47,693 nucleotides of DNA from Gemmatimonadota bacterium (GTDB lineage: Bacteria > Gemmatimonadota > Gemmatimonadetes > Palauibacterales > KS3-K002). A program made the position numbers and the translations under genes. The notes under the pieces are model-generated. The model saw only the letters and a program-made list of their open reading frames with translations, was not told where the DNA came from and did no database searches. Below, piece by piece: positions 9,486 to 18,146 of the stretch. The DNA is taken from contig CP070812.1 of NCBI GenBank assembly GCA_020344015.1, forward strand, positions 4,454,161 through 4,501,853, given 5' to 3'. The number at the start of each line of letters is the position of its first letter. Position 1 is the stretch's first letter.

Positions 9486-9866
9486 CTAGACCTCCTCCTC
9501 CAGCAGACGCTCCAGCTCGTCCACCTCTTCCGGACTGAGGTCGTTCGCCTCGGCGAACAGCGATACGACGGGTGCGTAGTCCATCTCCAGAACACGCTCC
9601 GCCAGCTCGCGCACCACGCCCGCCAGGCCTGCCGGCCGCGAGATCCGCGGCTCGTACAGATAGATGCCGTGGAAGCTCCGCTTCACCAGCAGTCCTTTGG
9701 CCGCCATTCGGTCCACCGTCGTCCGCGTGGTCGAATAGGCCCACCCCAGGGCGTCCGGCAGCCCCTCGTGGACCTCCCGCGCGCTCAGCTCGCCCTCCCG
9801 CCAGAGAACCTTCAGGACGGCGAGCTCTGATTTGGTCAGTTCGGGTGCTTCAGCTGGTCCGTTCAC
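9486..9866 (-). CDS. BlaI/MecI/CopY family transcriptional repressor
   Basis: 126-residue winged-helix repressor. The N-terminal HTH reads LTKSELAVLKVLWREGELSA, then TTVDRMAAKGLLVKRSFHG as recognition helix and wing. The acidic C-terminal dimerisation region ends ELERLLEEEV. Homologues bind dyads at their own promoter and are released when the partner M56 peptidase cleaves them. Here the partner gene follows after two bases. The start codon is GTG at 9866, the only suitable start upstream of the HTH. A promoter (9923-9951) and a dyad matching the family's TACA/TGTA-type site (9905-9915) lie directly upstream, so autoregulation is very likely. What induces it is not evident. Confidence 0.95.
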   Translation of the reverse strand: MNGPAEAPELTKSELAVLKVLWREGELSAREVHEGLPDALGWAYSTTRTTVDRMAAKGLLVKRSFHGIYLYEPRISRPAGLAGVVRELAERVLEMDYAPVVSLFAEANDLSPEEVDELERLLEEEV

Positions 9867-9904
9867 ATCGAGTCGGGGCTGGAGTCAGTCCGGTAACGAA
9901 CATA

Positions 9905-9915
9905 CTACGTTGTAG
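9905..9915. promoter_or_regulatory. Candidate BlaI-type operator
   Basis: Dyad CTAC-GTT-GTAG, reading CTACAACGTAG on the minus strand. It sits just downstream of the blaI-type -10 element and covers the predicted transcription start near 9916. This is the position expected for an autorepressor, and the sequence resembles the TACA/TGTA half-sites of BlaI operators. Confidence 0.55.
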
Positions 9916-9922
9916 CGATGAC

Positions 9923-9951
9923 ACTATAATCCGCCACACTCGCCGTGTCAA
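9923..9951 (-). promoter_or_regulatory. Sigma70 promoter of the BlaI-M23/M56 operon
   Basis: On the minus strand, a perfect TTGACA (9951-9946), a 17-base spacer and TATAGT (9928-9923). The leader to the GTG at 9866 is about 50 nt. This is one of the best promoter matches in the window. Confidence 0.82.
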
Positions 9952-9967
9952 CCCGGACCCAGCGCTC

Positions 9968-10384
9968 CTACTCCCCGACGATCTGGACGATGAGACGTCG
10001 CGAACGGCTACGGTTGTCGAAGTCGCAGTAAGTGATCTGCTGCCAGGTTCCCAGCTGCAGCTCGCCGTCGACGACGGGGACGGAAAGCGAGGGCCCGAGG
10101 AGCGCCGCTCGCACGTGGGAGTGCCCGTTGCCGTCGCCCCAGCGCAGGTTGTGGGCGTAATCGCGATCGGGCGGAACGATCTCGTCGAACAGATGCTTGA
10201 GGTCGGATAGCGCGCCGGACTCGTACTCGATGGTGGTGACGGCGCTGGTGGAGCCGGGGCAGAAGACGGTGACGATACCGGCACGTACGCCGCTGTCCCT
10301 GACCTTCGCCGCCACGTCGCCGGTGATGTCGAGCATGTCCGCGTGGCCGCGGGTCTTCAGGTCGATGGATTCGGTGACGACCAC
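9968..10384 (-). CDS. yjbQ: YjbQ / UPF0047 family protein (secondary thiamine-phosphate synthase-type enzyme)
   Basis: 138-residue soluble protein of the YjbQ (UPF0047) family. Some members have weak thiamine-phosphate synthase activity, but the physiological role is not settled. Family landmarks are FCPGSTSAVTTIEYE (residues 41-55), HNLRWGDGNGHSHVRAALLG (78-97) with the conserved His and Asp cluster of the metal site, and the closing GELQLGTWQQITYCDFD. Length is normal for the family. The start is GTG at 10384, with GAGGAGG 7 bases before it. It follows fabI after 12 bases on the same strand, so the two probably share a transcript, although no functional tie to fatty acid synthesis is known to me. 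Confidence 0.93.
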   Translation of the reverse strand: MVVTESIDLKTRGHADMLDITGDVAAKVRDSGVRAGIVTVFCPGSTSAVTTIEYESGALSDLKHLFDEIVPPDRDYAHNLRWGDGNGHSHVRAALLGPSLSVPVVDGELQLGTWQQITYCDFDNRSRSRRLIVQIVGE

Positions 10385-10396
10385 GATTCGGCCTCC

Positions 10397-11194
10397 TCAG
10401 AGCTCGCCGAGCTTATCGATGGGTACGGTGAGGCCCATGATGTTCCAGCCGGCATCGACGTAGACGATTTCGCCGGTAACACCGCGGCTCCAGTCGCTGA
10501 GCAGCCACAGCGCGGTGTTACCCACGTCTTCCGTGGTGACGAGAGTGCGGAGGGGCGACGCCTGCTCCGAGTAGGTGAGGATCTTCTTGAAGCCACCAAC
10601 GCCGGACGCCGCGAGCGTCTTGATGGGTCCGGCGGAGATGGCGTTCACGCGGATCCCCTTGGATCCCAGGTCGGAGGCGAGGTAGCGCACGCAGGCCTCT
10701 AGGGCTGCCTTCGCCACCCCCATGACGTTGTACTGCGGTGCGACCTTGACCGAGCCGTAATACGTGAGGGTTAGGATCGAGCCGCCGTTAGACATGAGCG
10801 GCTCTGCGGCGCGGGTGAGTGCCACGAGTGAATAGGCGCTGACGTCGAGGGCCATCTTGAAGCCGTCGCGGCTGGTCTCGACGAAGCGTCCCTGCAATTC
10901 GCGGCGGTCGGCGAAAGCGATCGAATGGACCAGCACATCGATCGTGCCGTAGGTCTCCTTCACCTTCTCGAAGACCCGCTGGATGGCGGTGTCGTCGCTG
11001 ACGTCACACAGCTCGACCAGCTTGGCGCCGACGCTCTCCGCCAGCGGCCGCACCCGCTTCTCCAGAATCGGGGCGCCGTAGCCGAAGGCCAGCTCGCAGC
11101 CTTCACGGTGGAGTGCCCGGGCGATGCCCCAGGCGATCGACCGCTCGTTGGCGACGCCAAAGATCAGCGCTGTCTTTCCGTCGAACAGCCCCAT
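10397..11194 (-). CDS. fabI: Enoyl-[acyl-carrier-protein] reductase (NADH), FabI type
   Basis: Cytoplasmic SDR-fold enzyme reducing trans-2-enoyl-ACP to acyl-ACP with NAD(P)H, the last step of each fatty acid elongation cycle. It has 265 residues from ATG 11194, which has GGGAGGGAG four bases upstream; the open frame extends further upstream without conservation. It shows the FabI cofactor motif [11 protein letters not shown] (13-23), the C-D-V motif at 63-65, the SIAFAD loop (91-96), catalytic Y155-x6-K162 within YNVMGVAK, and the substrate loop [13 protein letters not shown]. This is the isozyme targeted by triclosan and related inhibitors; no obvious substitution at the catalytic residues is seen. 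Confidence 0.98.
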   Translation of the reverse strand: MGLFDGKTALIFGVANERSIAWGIARALHREGCELAFGYGAPILEKRVRPLAESVGAKLVELCDVSDDTAIQRVFEKVKETYGTIDVLVHSIAFADRRELQGRFVETSRDGFKMALDVSAYSLVALTRAAEPLMSNGGSILTLTYYGSVKVAPQYNVMGVAKAALEACVRYLASDLGSKGIRVNAISAGPIKTLAASGVGGFKKILTYSEQASPLRTLVTTEDVGNTALWLLSDWSRGVTGEIVYVDAGWNIMGLTVPIDKLGEL

Positions 11195-11244
11195 TCGGCT
11201 CCCTCCCAAACCGAATATGAAGAGGACAAATCTAACAACTACTT

Positions 11245-11401
11245 CGACATTGAACAGCGGACAGCCGTCGACCGACGTTCGGCTCACTGCTCGGCTCCCG
11301 ACGTCCGACGTTCGATGATCGGCGTCCAGCTCGGACGTCGGGCGTTGGTGGCTGAGATTGAAGCCGGGCGTCGGTCGACCGCTGTCGGCTGTCGAATGTC
11401 G
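11245..11401. repeat. Long imperfect inverted repeat between fabI and the upstream lipoprotein gene
   Basis: Outer arms 11245-11277 and 11369-11401 (33 bases each) are complementary with four mismatches. Inner arms 11297-11307 and 11332-11342 (11 bases) are perfectly complementary around a 24-base loop. Short GAC/GTC-rich words recur throughout. The element fills most of the 215-base space between two minus-strand genes. It could be a transcription-stopping structure, a small non-autonomous element or a dispersed intergenic repeat. No U-tract follows it on the minus strand. Confidence 0.8.
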
Positions 11402-11409
11402 GAATCTAC

Positions 11410-12543
11410 CTAGTCCTGCCCCACAACCCGGTAGAGATCGATGCCGGGTATACCCTCGAGTTCGGGCGCCCTCCGCGTGACCAGGGCCGCGATCCGTGAT
11501 TCGCGGAAGGCCAGCACCTGAACCCGATCTCGAAGAACCAGCGTCTTCAGGTAAACGCCGTCAGAGTCGAACACGTCCACTTCGGTGGAGTCGGCGCGCG
11601 AGCGCTCGGTGATCACCCAAAGCCGTCCTGCACTATCGAGGCTGAGAGCGCCGGGCCCGAAGTAGGGGCGAGGAGCTTCGAGGGCCTCATCCATCATCCG
11701 CCGCATCCCCGGCGGTGTCTGCTCGCCGCGCGCCGCCCTCTCGCCCATCCGCCTGCGCTCCGCAGCCTGTTCCTCTTCCGTCAGGTACGGCTGTTCGAGC
11801 TCGGGCCGCTCGAAGCTCTTCCGCACGACCCCGGTGCTGTCGAGTGCGATGACCCGGTATTCCATCGATTGACCCACCAGGATGAGACCGTCCTCGCTCA
11901 TCGTAGCGGCTATGAACGGTGGCGCGAACGGGTTGTCGGTCTCGGGAGGGGCGAGCCTGCCCGAGCCCGGCTCGAAGAGCGAAAAGAACTCGCGCGCCTC
12001 GCCACGGGCGAGATCGACTTCACCGACGATGGGCTGGAATGTCACACCACCCTCGTCGTTCATGCGGAAGTCTATCCAGATCGCCGTCACGCGATCGCCG
12101 CGCCGGGCCAGGAGCGCGATCGGCAAGCCGGGGATCCGAGCCGCGCGCAAATAGGCGAGCCCGGCATCGAACTCGCTTACGCGTCTCAGCCTCATGTCGC
12201 CGACGAGTAGTGAGCCGTCCTCACCGCCCAACAACATGAACGCGCTTTCCAGTTCACCGGGGCCTCCGCCGCGACCGGCTACGCGTCGCTGCGACCCATC
12301 GGTGAGACCTAACGCAACGATTTGCTGGTCGTCACGATCGAGCACCGCGACCGTCGCATCGTTTAGCCACGCGAGTCCGACGGCGCGGAAGTCGAGCGTG
12401 TCGAGCGATGGATGCCGCTCGGCGAGCGCCGGTGAAGTACCGGCCAACGGCGTCGTGGCTTTCTCGTCGATCGCGCAACCTGCGGCGACGACGAACGCCA
12501 TCAGGGCCACCGACACCGTGAAGCCTCCCCGCGTGGAGGACAT
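11410..12543 (-). CDS. Beta-propeller-type lipoprotein of unknown function
   Basis: 377-residue exported lipoprotein predicted from ATG 12543, with GGAGG six bases upstream. A signal peptide ([15 protein letters not shown]) ends in a Cys with a weak lipobox. The body has repeated four-strand motifs of a 6-bladed propeller: [19 protein letters not shown], then [59 protein letters not shown]. The GRGGGPGE motif is shared with the three tandem lipoproteins at 28304-32126, so this is a divergent fourth member. An Arg/Glu-rich helical insertion (about 255-290) interrupts the propeller. It is transcribed towards fabI but separated from it by the inverted repeat. Function unknown; such proteins probably act at the periplasm or outer membrane. 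Confidence 0.82.
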   Translation of the reverse strand: MSSTRGGFTVSVALMAFVVAAGCAIDEKATTPLAGTSPALAERHPSLDTLDFRAVGLAWLNDATVAVLDRDDQQIVALGLTDGSQRRVAGRGGGPGELESAFMLLGGEDGSLLVGDMRLRRVSEFDAGLAYLRAARIPGLPIALLARRGDRVTAIWIDFRMNDEGGVTFQPIVGEVDLARGEAREFFSLFEPGSGRLAPPETDNPFAPPFIAATMSEDGLILVGQSMEYRVIALDSTGVVRKSFERPELEQPYLTEEEQAAERRRMGERAARGEQTPPGMRRMMDEALEAPRPYFGPGALSLDSAGRLWVITERSRADSTEVDVFDSDGVYLKTLVLRDRVQVLAFRESRIAALVTRRAPELEGIPGIDLYRVVGQD

Positions 12544-12910
12544 CGTGATCCTCCGTTTCAGATGTGTGACCGGTAAAGCTCTCACCGTTGGATGATCTCC
12601 AGGCTGCTTGGGTTGGAATGCAGTCGGCGGGGTCGCTCTGATTGCCCCACCTCCGAAACGTCGGCATATTGTTTCGTTCTCCGCAAAGATGGGAAGGGGC
12701 TGAGTTGGGAGTTATTTCCCCGGCCAGGGGTCCCTCAGCCATGAGTTGTCGTCGCAGTCTTTGCCTTTCACGCCTGGTGAGCCACGCGTTGCCGTCGGCC
12801 CTCGCCGCTTTCTGTCGCCCCACACGAACCGCAAACGATTCGCTCTACAGATACAATCGCAACAGCCTTGCTGGCACCTCGTGCGGAACCCAACCGAGGG
12901 GAGGACACGC
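12544..12910. other. Divergent intergenic region without a gene
   Basis: 367 bases between a minus-strand lipoprotein gene and a plus-strand PDZ gene. The region should hold promoters for both. I see a possible TACAAT at 12852-12857 for the plus gene but no convincing -35, and no strong match on the minus strand. Composition is somewhat richer in A and T than the flanking genes. No tRNA or convincing small gene is seen. Confidence 0.6.
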
Positions 12911-13966
12911 ATGACCGCCAAGTACAGGATCCCCTTCCTCGTAATCGGCGCGCTGTTCGTCGTATGGGGCGTCTTAGGCCTGATCGACCGGCGCGACAGG
13001 CCTTACGGTGGGTTCAGCAACGGACTGGACTACGTGATAAACGAGGTCGAGGAGGGGAGCCCCGCCGAAGCGGCCGGCCTGAAAGTCGGCGATCGCATCA
13101 TCACCTACAACGGCATCTCTGTCGAAGACGCACGGGCGTACCGCCAGATGCCTGGGCCGCAGATCGGCGAGACGCGCGTTCTCGTGGTTGAGAGGACCGC
13201 CGAGACGACTTTGGCGGCAGGCGAGGTAACACCGGTCACTCACGAGATAGCCCTCACATACGGTCCCCGGCCCGCGGGGTACATCGCGCTGTCGTGGGCC
13301 TTCTTCATCGTCGGGCTTTGCTTCATCGGGTTCGGGCTACTCGCTTACATAAAGGCGCCGAGTCGGCCCGCCATGTTGCTGGCTGTGGCCGGACTCTGCA
13401 TGGGGATCTCGATTCTCTCCGGCCCCTACATCGGCTCGTACACATTACGCGCGATCGTCAATTCCATCGTGCTAGTGTTGGAGCTGCTCGGCTTTGGCGC
13501 CTTCCTCCACTTGCTGATGGTGTTCCCGAAGCGTAAGGCATTTCTGGGGAGAGCGCACGCCACGAAGATGCTGTATGCTCCGATAGTGTTGATCGCGCTG
13601 TTTGCCCTCTGGCTCACCATATTCGTGTCACAACGAACCGGCACGTTCAACACCGTAGTGAACGTCATCTACGGCGTATTCTCCGTCGTATACCTCAGCC
13701 TGGCGCTTGTTGCTCTAATTCACAGCTTCGTGAAAGCCACTCCGGACGAGCGGTCCCGATATGGTCTGAACCTGATGCTGGCCGGCCTGATCATCGCTGT
13801 GCTGCCGATTATAGTCATCTGGCTAGTCTCGATTTTCGCTCCCAACGTGATCGTGCCGGGCTCTGACTTCTTGGTCCTGGTCGCGGTGTTCATACCGATC
13901 ACCATGGCGCTGGCGGTCATGAAAGCGGGAGCTGCTGCGGCACCAGAGCCTGCGCCTGTCATGTAG
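12911..13966 (+). CDS. PDZ-domain multi-pass membrane protein, copy 1
   Basis: 351-residue inner-membrane protein. N-terminal TM1 (about 5-21, PFLVIGALFVVWGVLGL) leads into an extracytoplasmic PDZ-like domain (about 40-115) with VEEGSPAEAAGLKVGDRIIT, the ligand-groove and PDZ core motif. Six or so TM segments follow (about 125-345), with a conserved FVKATPDERSRYGLNLMLAG cytoplasmic connection. There is no kinase, protease or other catalytic domain after the TM bundle. The start is ATG 12911 behind GGGGAGG; the open frame runs further upstream but without membrane or PDZ features. The next gene is a paralogue of identical length. The layout resembles the sensory part of PDZ-containing membrane kinases, so a sensory or scaffold role is possible but unproven. 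Confidence 0.85.
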   Translation: MTAKYRIPFLVIGALFVVWGVLGLIDRRDRPYGGFSNGLDYVINEVEEGSPAEAAGLKVGDRIITYNGISVEDARAYRQMPGPQIGETRVLVVERTAETTLAAGEVTPVTHEIALTYGPRPAGYIALSWAFFIVGLCFIGFGLLAYIKAPSRPAMLLAVAGLCMGISILSGPYIGSYTLRAIVNSIVLVLELLGFGAFLHLLMVFPKRKAFLGRAHATKMLYAPIVLIALFALWLTIFVSQRTGTFNTVVNVIYGVFSVVYLSLALVALIHSFVKATPDERSRYGLNLMLAGLIIAVLPIIVIWLVSIFAPNVIVPGSDFLVLVAVFIPITMALAVMKAGAAAAPEPAPVM

Positions 13967-14024
13967 CAGAACGAAAAGGAAACCCCTCAACGCCAAGCGG
14001 AACCCAATTGAAGGGAGGACAAGC

Positions 14025-15080
14025 ATGACCGGAAAGTACACTACTCCACTCTTGGCCGTGGGCGCGATCTTCCTCTTATGGGGCATCGTCGGGCTGTTCG
14101 ACATGGGGAACATCCCCTACTCCGGGTATCTAGCCGGCCCCGACAACACGGTTATCGAGGTCGACGAGGGTAGCCCCGCCGAGGCGGCCGGATTGAAGGT
14201 CGGCGACCGGGTCGTCAGCATCAACGGCGTTTCCGTCGAAGACACACCGGCGCTGACCCGCATGCCCCGGGCACAGATCGGCGAGACGCGCACCCTGGTA
14301 GTGGAGGAGACGGCCGAGACCACGTTGGCGGCGGGCGAAGAAGCCCCGGTCACCCGGGAGGTAGGGATCACGTTCGCCTCCCAGCCCGGGAAGTACGTCG
14401 CGTTGACCTGGGCCGGGTTCATCATCGGCCTATGTTTCCTGGGATTCGGGTTGCTGGCCTACGTGAAGGCGCCGAGCCGCAGCGCCCTGTTATTGGCCAT
14501 AACCGGACTCTGCTTAGGTGGCGCGTTCCTGGGCGGCCCATACATCGCTTCCTACGCGCTGCGCACGATCATCGGCACCTTCTTCCTCATGCTCGTCTTG
14601 CTCGGCTTCGCGACCCTGCTCCATTGCCTGATGGAGTTCCCGAAGGCGAAAGCGATGCTCGGAAAAGCGCACGTTACGAAAGTGCTCTATGCGCCGGCTG
14701 CCTTGATGGCGCTCTTCTTCCTCTGGCTCATCATCTTCGAGCCACGAGGAACTAGCTCCCTCAACATGGTGGCCAATGTGCTCGTAGGCATCTTCGTAGT
14801 CGGCTACTTCGGCCTCGCACTCGTCGCTCTGATCCACAGCTTCGTGAAAGCCACTCCGGACGAGCGGTCCAAGTACGGCCTCAACCTCATGCTCGCCGGC
14901 GTGCTCATCGGCCTGCTGCCGGTGACGATCGCTGCGCTGGTCACGACCTTCGCCCCCAGCGTCATCCTGCCGGGCTCGGATTTCTTCTTCCTGACCATGA
15001 TCCTAATCCCCATCACCATGGCGATGGCCGTGATGAGGGCGGAAGTGCCTCCTGCAGCGGAGCCCGCACCCGTGTTGTAG
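14025..15080 (+). CDS. PDZ-domain multi-pass membrane protein, copy 2
   Basis: Tandem paralogue of the preceding gene, also 351 residues, with the same order: TM1 (LLAVGAIFLLWGIVGLF), PDZ-like domain (VDEGSPAEAAGLKVGDRVVS), then a bundle of about six TM segments. The words LLAYVKAPSR, HSFVKATPDERS, KYGLNLMLAG and LPGSDF are nearly identical in both copies, whereas the PDZ groove and the membrane segments have drifted. The 28-base leader before the ATG, with the Shine-Dalgarno sequence, is also duplicated (12883-12910 and 13997-14024, four differences). The duplication therefore included the ribosome-binding region. A GC-rich hairpin follows at 15105-15134. The function is not known. Confidence 0.85.
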   Translation: MTGKYTTPLLAVGAIFLLWGIVGLFDMGNIPYSGYLAGPDNTVIEVDEGSPAEAAGLKVGDRVVSINGVSVEDTPALTRMPRAQIGETRTLVVEETAETTLAAGEEAPVTREVGITFASQPGKYVALTWAGFIIGLCFLGFGLLAYVKAPSRSALLLAITGLCLGGAFLGGPYIASYALRTIIGTFFLMLVLLGFATLLHCLMEFPKAKAMLGKAHVTKVLYAPAALMALFFLWLIIFEPRGTSSLNMVANVLVGIFVVGYFGLALVALIHSFVKATPDERSKYGLNLMLAGVLIGLLPVTIAALVTTFAPSVILPGSDFFFLTMILIPITMAMAVMRAEVPPAAEPAPVL

Positions 15081-15104
15081 CGGTGGGCCACGCAGAAGGC
15101 AGTG

Positions 15105-15134
15105 AGCGGGCGGTGGCATTCGTCACCGCCCGCT
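15105..15134 (+). terminator. Hairpin after the PDZ gene pair (probable terminator)
   Basis: Perfect 11-base stem, AGCGGGCGGTG (15105-15115) with CACCGCCCGCT (15124-15134), and an 8-base loop. No proper U-tract follows (TCGCATTC), so it may stop transcription weakly or protect the 3' end. Confidence 0.6.
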
Positions 15135-15150
15135 TCGCATTCACCGATTA

Positions 15151-15179
15151 TTGTTAGCGGGGCCCGGCGAGCCCATATT
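15151..15179 (+). promoter_or_regulatory. Possible promoter for the molybdenum hydroxylase genes
   Basis: TTGTTA (15151-15156), a 17-base spacer and CATATT (15174-15179), four of six matches in each box. It lies just after the hairpin that closes the PDZ genes and about 110 bases before the first hydroxylase gene. Confidence 0.35.
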
Positions 15180-15294
15180 CCCATAACCAAGTCGTCAAGC
15201 TGCCCCACGGCGGGCGTCGGCACCCGTCCGCCACCAAATCTCGTGCGCGCCGAATTGCAAGGGGCCCACCGCCTAGATCCGAAGGAGTGCGCCA

Positions 15295-15756
15295 ATGGCT
15301 CGATTCACCCTCAAGGTCAACGGTGAGACGCACCGAAATGTGAACGTCGACCCCGACACCCCGCTCCTCTGGGTGCTGCGGGACACGCTTGGACTCACCG
15401 GCACCAAGTTCGGCTGCGGCGCCGGCCTTTGTCGCACCTGCACCGTCCACATGGACGGCGAACCCGTGCCCTCGTGCGCGATCCCTGTCTCGATCGCCGA
15501 GGGTAGTGAGATCACTACGATCGAGGGCCTGTCGCAGAACGGCGGCCATCCGGTGCAACAAGCTTGGCTCGCCGAGCAGGTACCGCAGTGCGGCTACTGC
15601 CAGCCCGGCCAGATCATGGGTGCCGTAGCGCTTTTGGCGAAGAACCCGAATCCCAGTGATGCCGACATCGATGAGGCGATGTCGCCCCACCTGTGTCGCT
15701 GCGGTACCTACCAGCGGATCCGCCGCGCCATCCACCGCGCTGCTGAGGAGGTGTGA
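15295..15756 (+). CDS. (2Fe-2S)-binding subunit of a molybdenum hydroxylase (IorA-like)
   Basis: Small electron-transfer subunit of a xanthine-oxidase-family enzyme, 153 residues. The plant-type [2Fe-2S] domain has [20 protein letters not shown] with the closing Cys in PSCAIPV. The helical [2Fe-2S]-binding domain has [11 protein letters not shown] and [12 protein letters not shown]. All eight cluster cysteines are visible. Domain order and length match the alpha subunit of isoquinoline 1-oxidoreductase-type enzymes. GAAGGAG lies 7 bases before the ATG. The stop codon is one base before the ATG of the molybdopterin subunit, so the two are translated together. There is no signal peptide; it probably exits with its Tat-targeted partner. 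Confidence 0.96.
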   Translation: MARFTLKVNGETHRNVNVDPDTPLLWVLRDTLGLTGTKFGCGAGLCRTCTVHMDGEPVPSCAIPVSIAEGSEITTIEGLSQNGGHPVQQAWLAEQVPQCGYCQPGQIMGAVALLAKNPNPSDADIDEAMSPHLCRCGTYQRIRRAIHRAAEEV

Positions 15757-15757
15757 G

Positions 15758-17887
15758 ATGAACGCGATCACCAAAGTCAGCCGGCGCGAATTTCTCAAGC
15801 TCACCGGTGTGGCGGGCACGGGACTGGTGCTCGGTTTTCACCTACCACCCAAGCCAGACGGGTGGGCCGCCGTCGAGCCGTTGACGAACTCCTGGCTGCG
15901 GATCGGCCCCGATGGGGAGGTCACGTTCTGGGTGCACAGGCCCGACATGGGCCAGGGCGCGCGAACCGCTCTACCGATGATCCTCGCCGACGAGCTGGAC
16001 ATCGAGTGGCCGCAGTTCGAACGCGTCTTCCTCCCGGCGGTCGACCCTCAGGTCTATGGGTCGCAGACCGCGGGCGGCAGCACATCGATACGGACATCCT
16101 GGGTACCGCTGCGTACGGCGGGCGCCACGGCGCGCGCCATGCTCACCTCCGCCGCAGCCGAGACGTGGGGTGTCGACGCGGGGTCGTGCAGGGCATCGCT
16201 CGGCACCGTCGTCCACGAGTCGAGCGGTCGCTCACTCTCCTACGGCGAGCTGGCGGAGAAGGCAGCAACGCTGCCGGTCCCGGATGACCCGCCGTTCAAG
16301 GACCCAGAGGACTTCCACATAGTCGGTAAGCCCACGCCGCGCCTCGACAACCCGGCGCGCGTAAACGGGAGTCTGACCTACGGGATGGATGTGAAGGTGT
16401 CGGGGATGCTGCACGCCTGCATAGCCCGCTGCCCCGTCTTCGGCGGCAGCGTGACCGGTTACGACGAAGCCGCCGCCCGGGCGGTGGACGGCGTGCGCGG
16501 AGTCGTCGAGGTGCCGACGGGCGTCGCGGTGCTCGCCGACTCCACCTGGGCTGCGATCAAGGGCCGCCGAGCGCTCAACCCCAAGTTCGACTACGGCGAG
16601 TCGGCGGACTTGAGCAGTGCCAAGATCGCCGAGCTGTTCGACGAGAAGCAGGCGGAGGAAGGATACGCCACGCTGGACGACGGCGACGCCGATGCCGCGT
16701 TGGCCGGCGCGGCGCAGGTGCTCGATGCAGTGTACGAGGTCCCCTACATCGCTCACTCACCATTGGAGCCGATGAACTGCACCGCCGACGCGAGGGACGA
16801 CCGCTGCGAGATCTGGGCGCCGACGCAGGCACCGCAGTGGGCGCACGGTGTCGTGGCCCAGACGTTCGGGTACGAGCCACAAAACGTCACCCTGAACATC
16901 GCATTCAGCGGCGGCGGCTTCGGCAGGCGGCTGATACCCGACTTCGTCGTCGAGGCGGTACACGTCTCAAAGGCGGCGGCCGCACCGGTAAAGGTGGTCT
17001 GGACCCGCGAAGACACCATGCACCATGGTTACTACCGGCCGGCCAGTCGCCACATCTTGAGGGCCGGCTTAGATGATTCAGGCAACTTGATAGCATGGAA
17101 GCACCGAGTCGTCGCCCACTCCATCGGCGCGACACTGCAAGGCAGCGACCTGCGGGGCGCGGCCCGCGAAGCGACCAGTGGTGCCAGGGACCTTCCCTAC
17201 ACAATTCCTAACTGCCACGTCGACTTCTGCATGGCGAACACGATCGTTCCCGTCGGCTACTTCCGCTCGGTCTACAACACGCAAACGCCGTTCGCCAACG
17301 AGACCTTCATAGATGAGCTGGCGACGGCGGCCGGGGTGGATCCCGTCGTCTTCCGCATGAGAATGCTGGACGACCATCCTCGGCATCGCGGTGTCCTCGG
17401 CCTGGCAGCAGAGAAAGCGCGTTGGGGCCAGCCGCTGCCCGACGGTCATTATCAGGGTATCGCGCTTCACTATTCGTTCGGGAGCTGGGCCGCCGAGGTG
17501 GCGGAAGTATCGGTGGGTGATGACGGCTCGGTTCGGGTGCACAAAGTTATCTGTGCCGTGGACTGCGGGATCGTGGTCAACCCGGACGACCTCGCCGCCC
17601 AGGCGGAGGGCGCCATCGTGATCGGACTTACGGCGGCGCTTAAAGCGGAGATCACGATCGACGAGGGTCGCGTCGTGCAGGGCAACTACAACGACTACCC
17701 ATTGCTGCGTATCGACGAGATGCCGGAGATCGAAGTGCATTACGTCAAGAGCGACGTCAACCCGACCGGTGTAGGCGAACCACCACTGCCGCCCATCGCG
17801 CCGGCCGTCGCCAATGCCATCTTCGCGGCAAGCGGCGTGCGTGTGAGGCGGATGCCGATCCGGCCCGAGGACATCCGCGGCACCTAG
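15758..17887 (+). CDS. Molybdopterin-binding subunit of a xanthine-oxidase-family hydroxylase (IorB-like)
   Basis: Catalytic large subunit, 709 residues, carrying a Mo-molybdopterin cytosine dinucleotide centre. A twin-arginine signal ([20 protein letters not shown]) directs export to the periplasm. Two aldehyde-oxidase-type regions follow, with [20 protein letters not shown] early, [20 protein letters not shown] in the middle, and [20 protein letters not shown] near the C-terminus containing the conserved catalytic Glu. Only the iron-sulphur and Mo subunits are encoded, with no FAD subunit, as in IorAB-type enzymes that hand electrons to a cytochrome or quinone. The substrate is probably an aromatic N-heterocycle or an aldehyde; it cannot be decided here. 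A terminator follows at 17915. Confidence 0.94.
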   Translation: MNAITKVSRREFLKLTGVAGTGLVLGFHLPPKPDGWAAVEPLTNSWLRIGPDGEVTFWVHRPDMGQGARTALPMILADELDIEWPQFERVFLPAVDPQVYGSQTAGGSTSIRTSWVPLRTAGATARAMLTSAAAETWGVDAGSCRASLGTVVHESSGRSLSYGELAEKAATLPVPDDPPFKDPEDFHIVGKPTPRLDNPARVNGSLTYGMDVKVSGMLHACIARCPVFGGSVTGYDEAAARAVDGVRGVVEVPTGVAVLADSTWAAIKGRRALNPKFDYGESADLSSAKIAELFDEKQAEEGYATLDDGDADAALAGAAQVLDAVYEVPYIAHSPLEPMNCTADARDDRCEIWAPTQAPQWAHGVVAQTFGYEPQNVTLNIAFSGGGFGRRLIPDFVVEAVHVSKAAAAPVKVVWTREDTMHHGYYRPASRHILRAGLDDSGNLIAWKHRVVAHSIGATLQGSDLRGAAREATSGARDLPYTIPNCHVDFCMANTIVPVGYFRSVYNTQTPFANETFIDELATAAGVDPVVFRMRMLDDHPRHRGVLGLAAEKARWGQPLPDGHYQGIALHYSFGSWAAEVAEVSVGDDGSVRVHKVICAVDCGIVVNPDDLAAQAEGAIVIGLTAALKAEITIDEGRVVQGNYNDYPLLRIDEMPEIEVHYVKSDVNPTGVGEPPLPPIAPAVANAIFAASGVRVRRMPIRPEDIRGT

Positions 17888-17914
17888 TCGCTGCTCGGTA
17901 ACGCTGAACCCTGG

Positions 17915-17945
17915 GAGGAGCCGTGCCGCCCCGGCGCGGCTCCTC
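17915..17945 (+). terminator. Rho-independent terminator after the hydroxylase operon
   Basis: Stem GAGGAGCCG (17915-17923) with CGGCTCCTC (17937-17945), nine perfect pairs, and a GC-rich 13-base loop that can pair further (GCC with GGC). TTCTT follows. It lies 27 bases after the stop codon. Confidence 0.8.
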
Positions 17946-18146
17946 TTCTTGCTCCCACCCTCGTAGCCCGACCCACAGAAACCAAACGGCGTTAAATGCG
18001 TTCTCTGATGTGGGAGAGGCCGGGGGGTTGGGCCGTCCGGGCATTCAGGTACCGGGGCGGGGTGCAACCATCCTCCCCCCCGCGCCGTCCAAAACCGAAA
18101 GCTGAGGCCGCGCAGTAGCGGCCCTTGGACCCGAAGATTTGTAGTC

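Noticed and set aside
7960..9866. Beta-lactam resistance (BlaI-BlaR1) locus
   Set aside because: The M56 protein lacks the penicillin-binding sensor domain and ends in an M23 peptidase, and no beta-lactamase gene is adjacent.
9919..9950. TGACAC/GTGTCA inverted repeat spaced by 20 bases as an operator or terminator
   Set aside because: The arms coincide with the -35 element of the blaI-type promoter; the 6-base match is most simply explained by the promoter itself.
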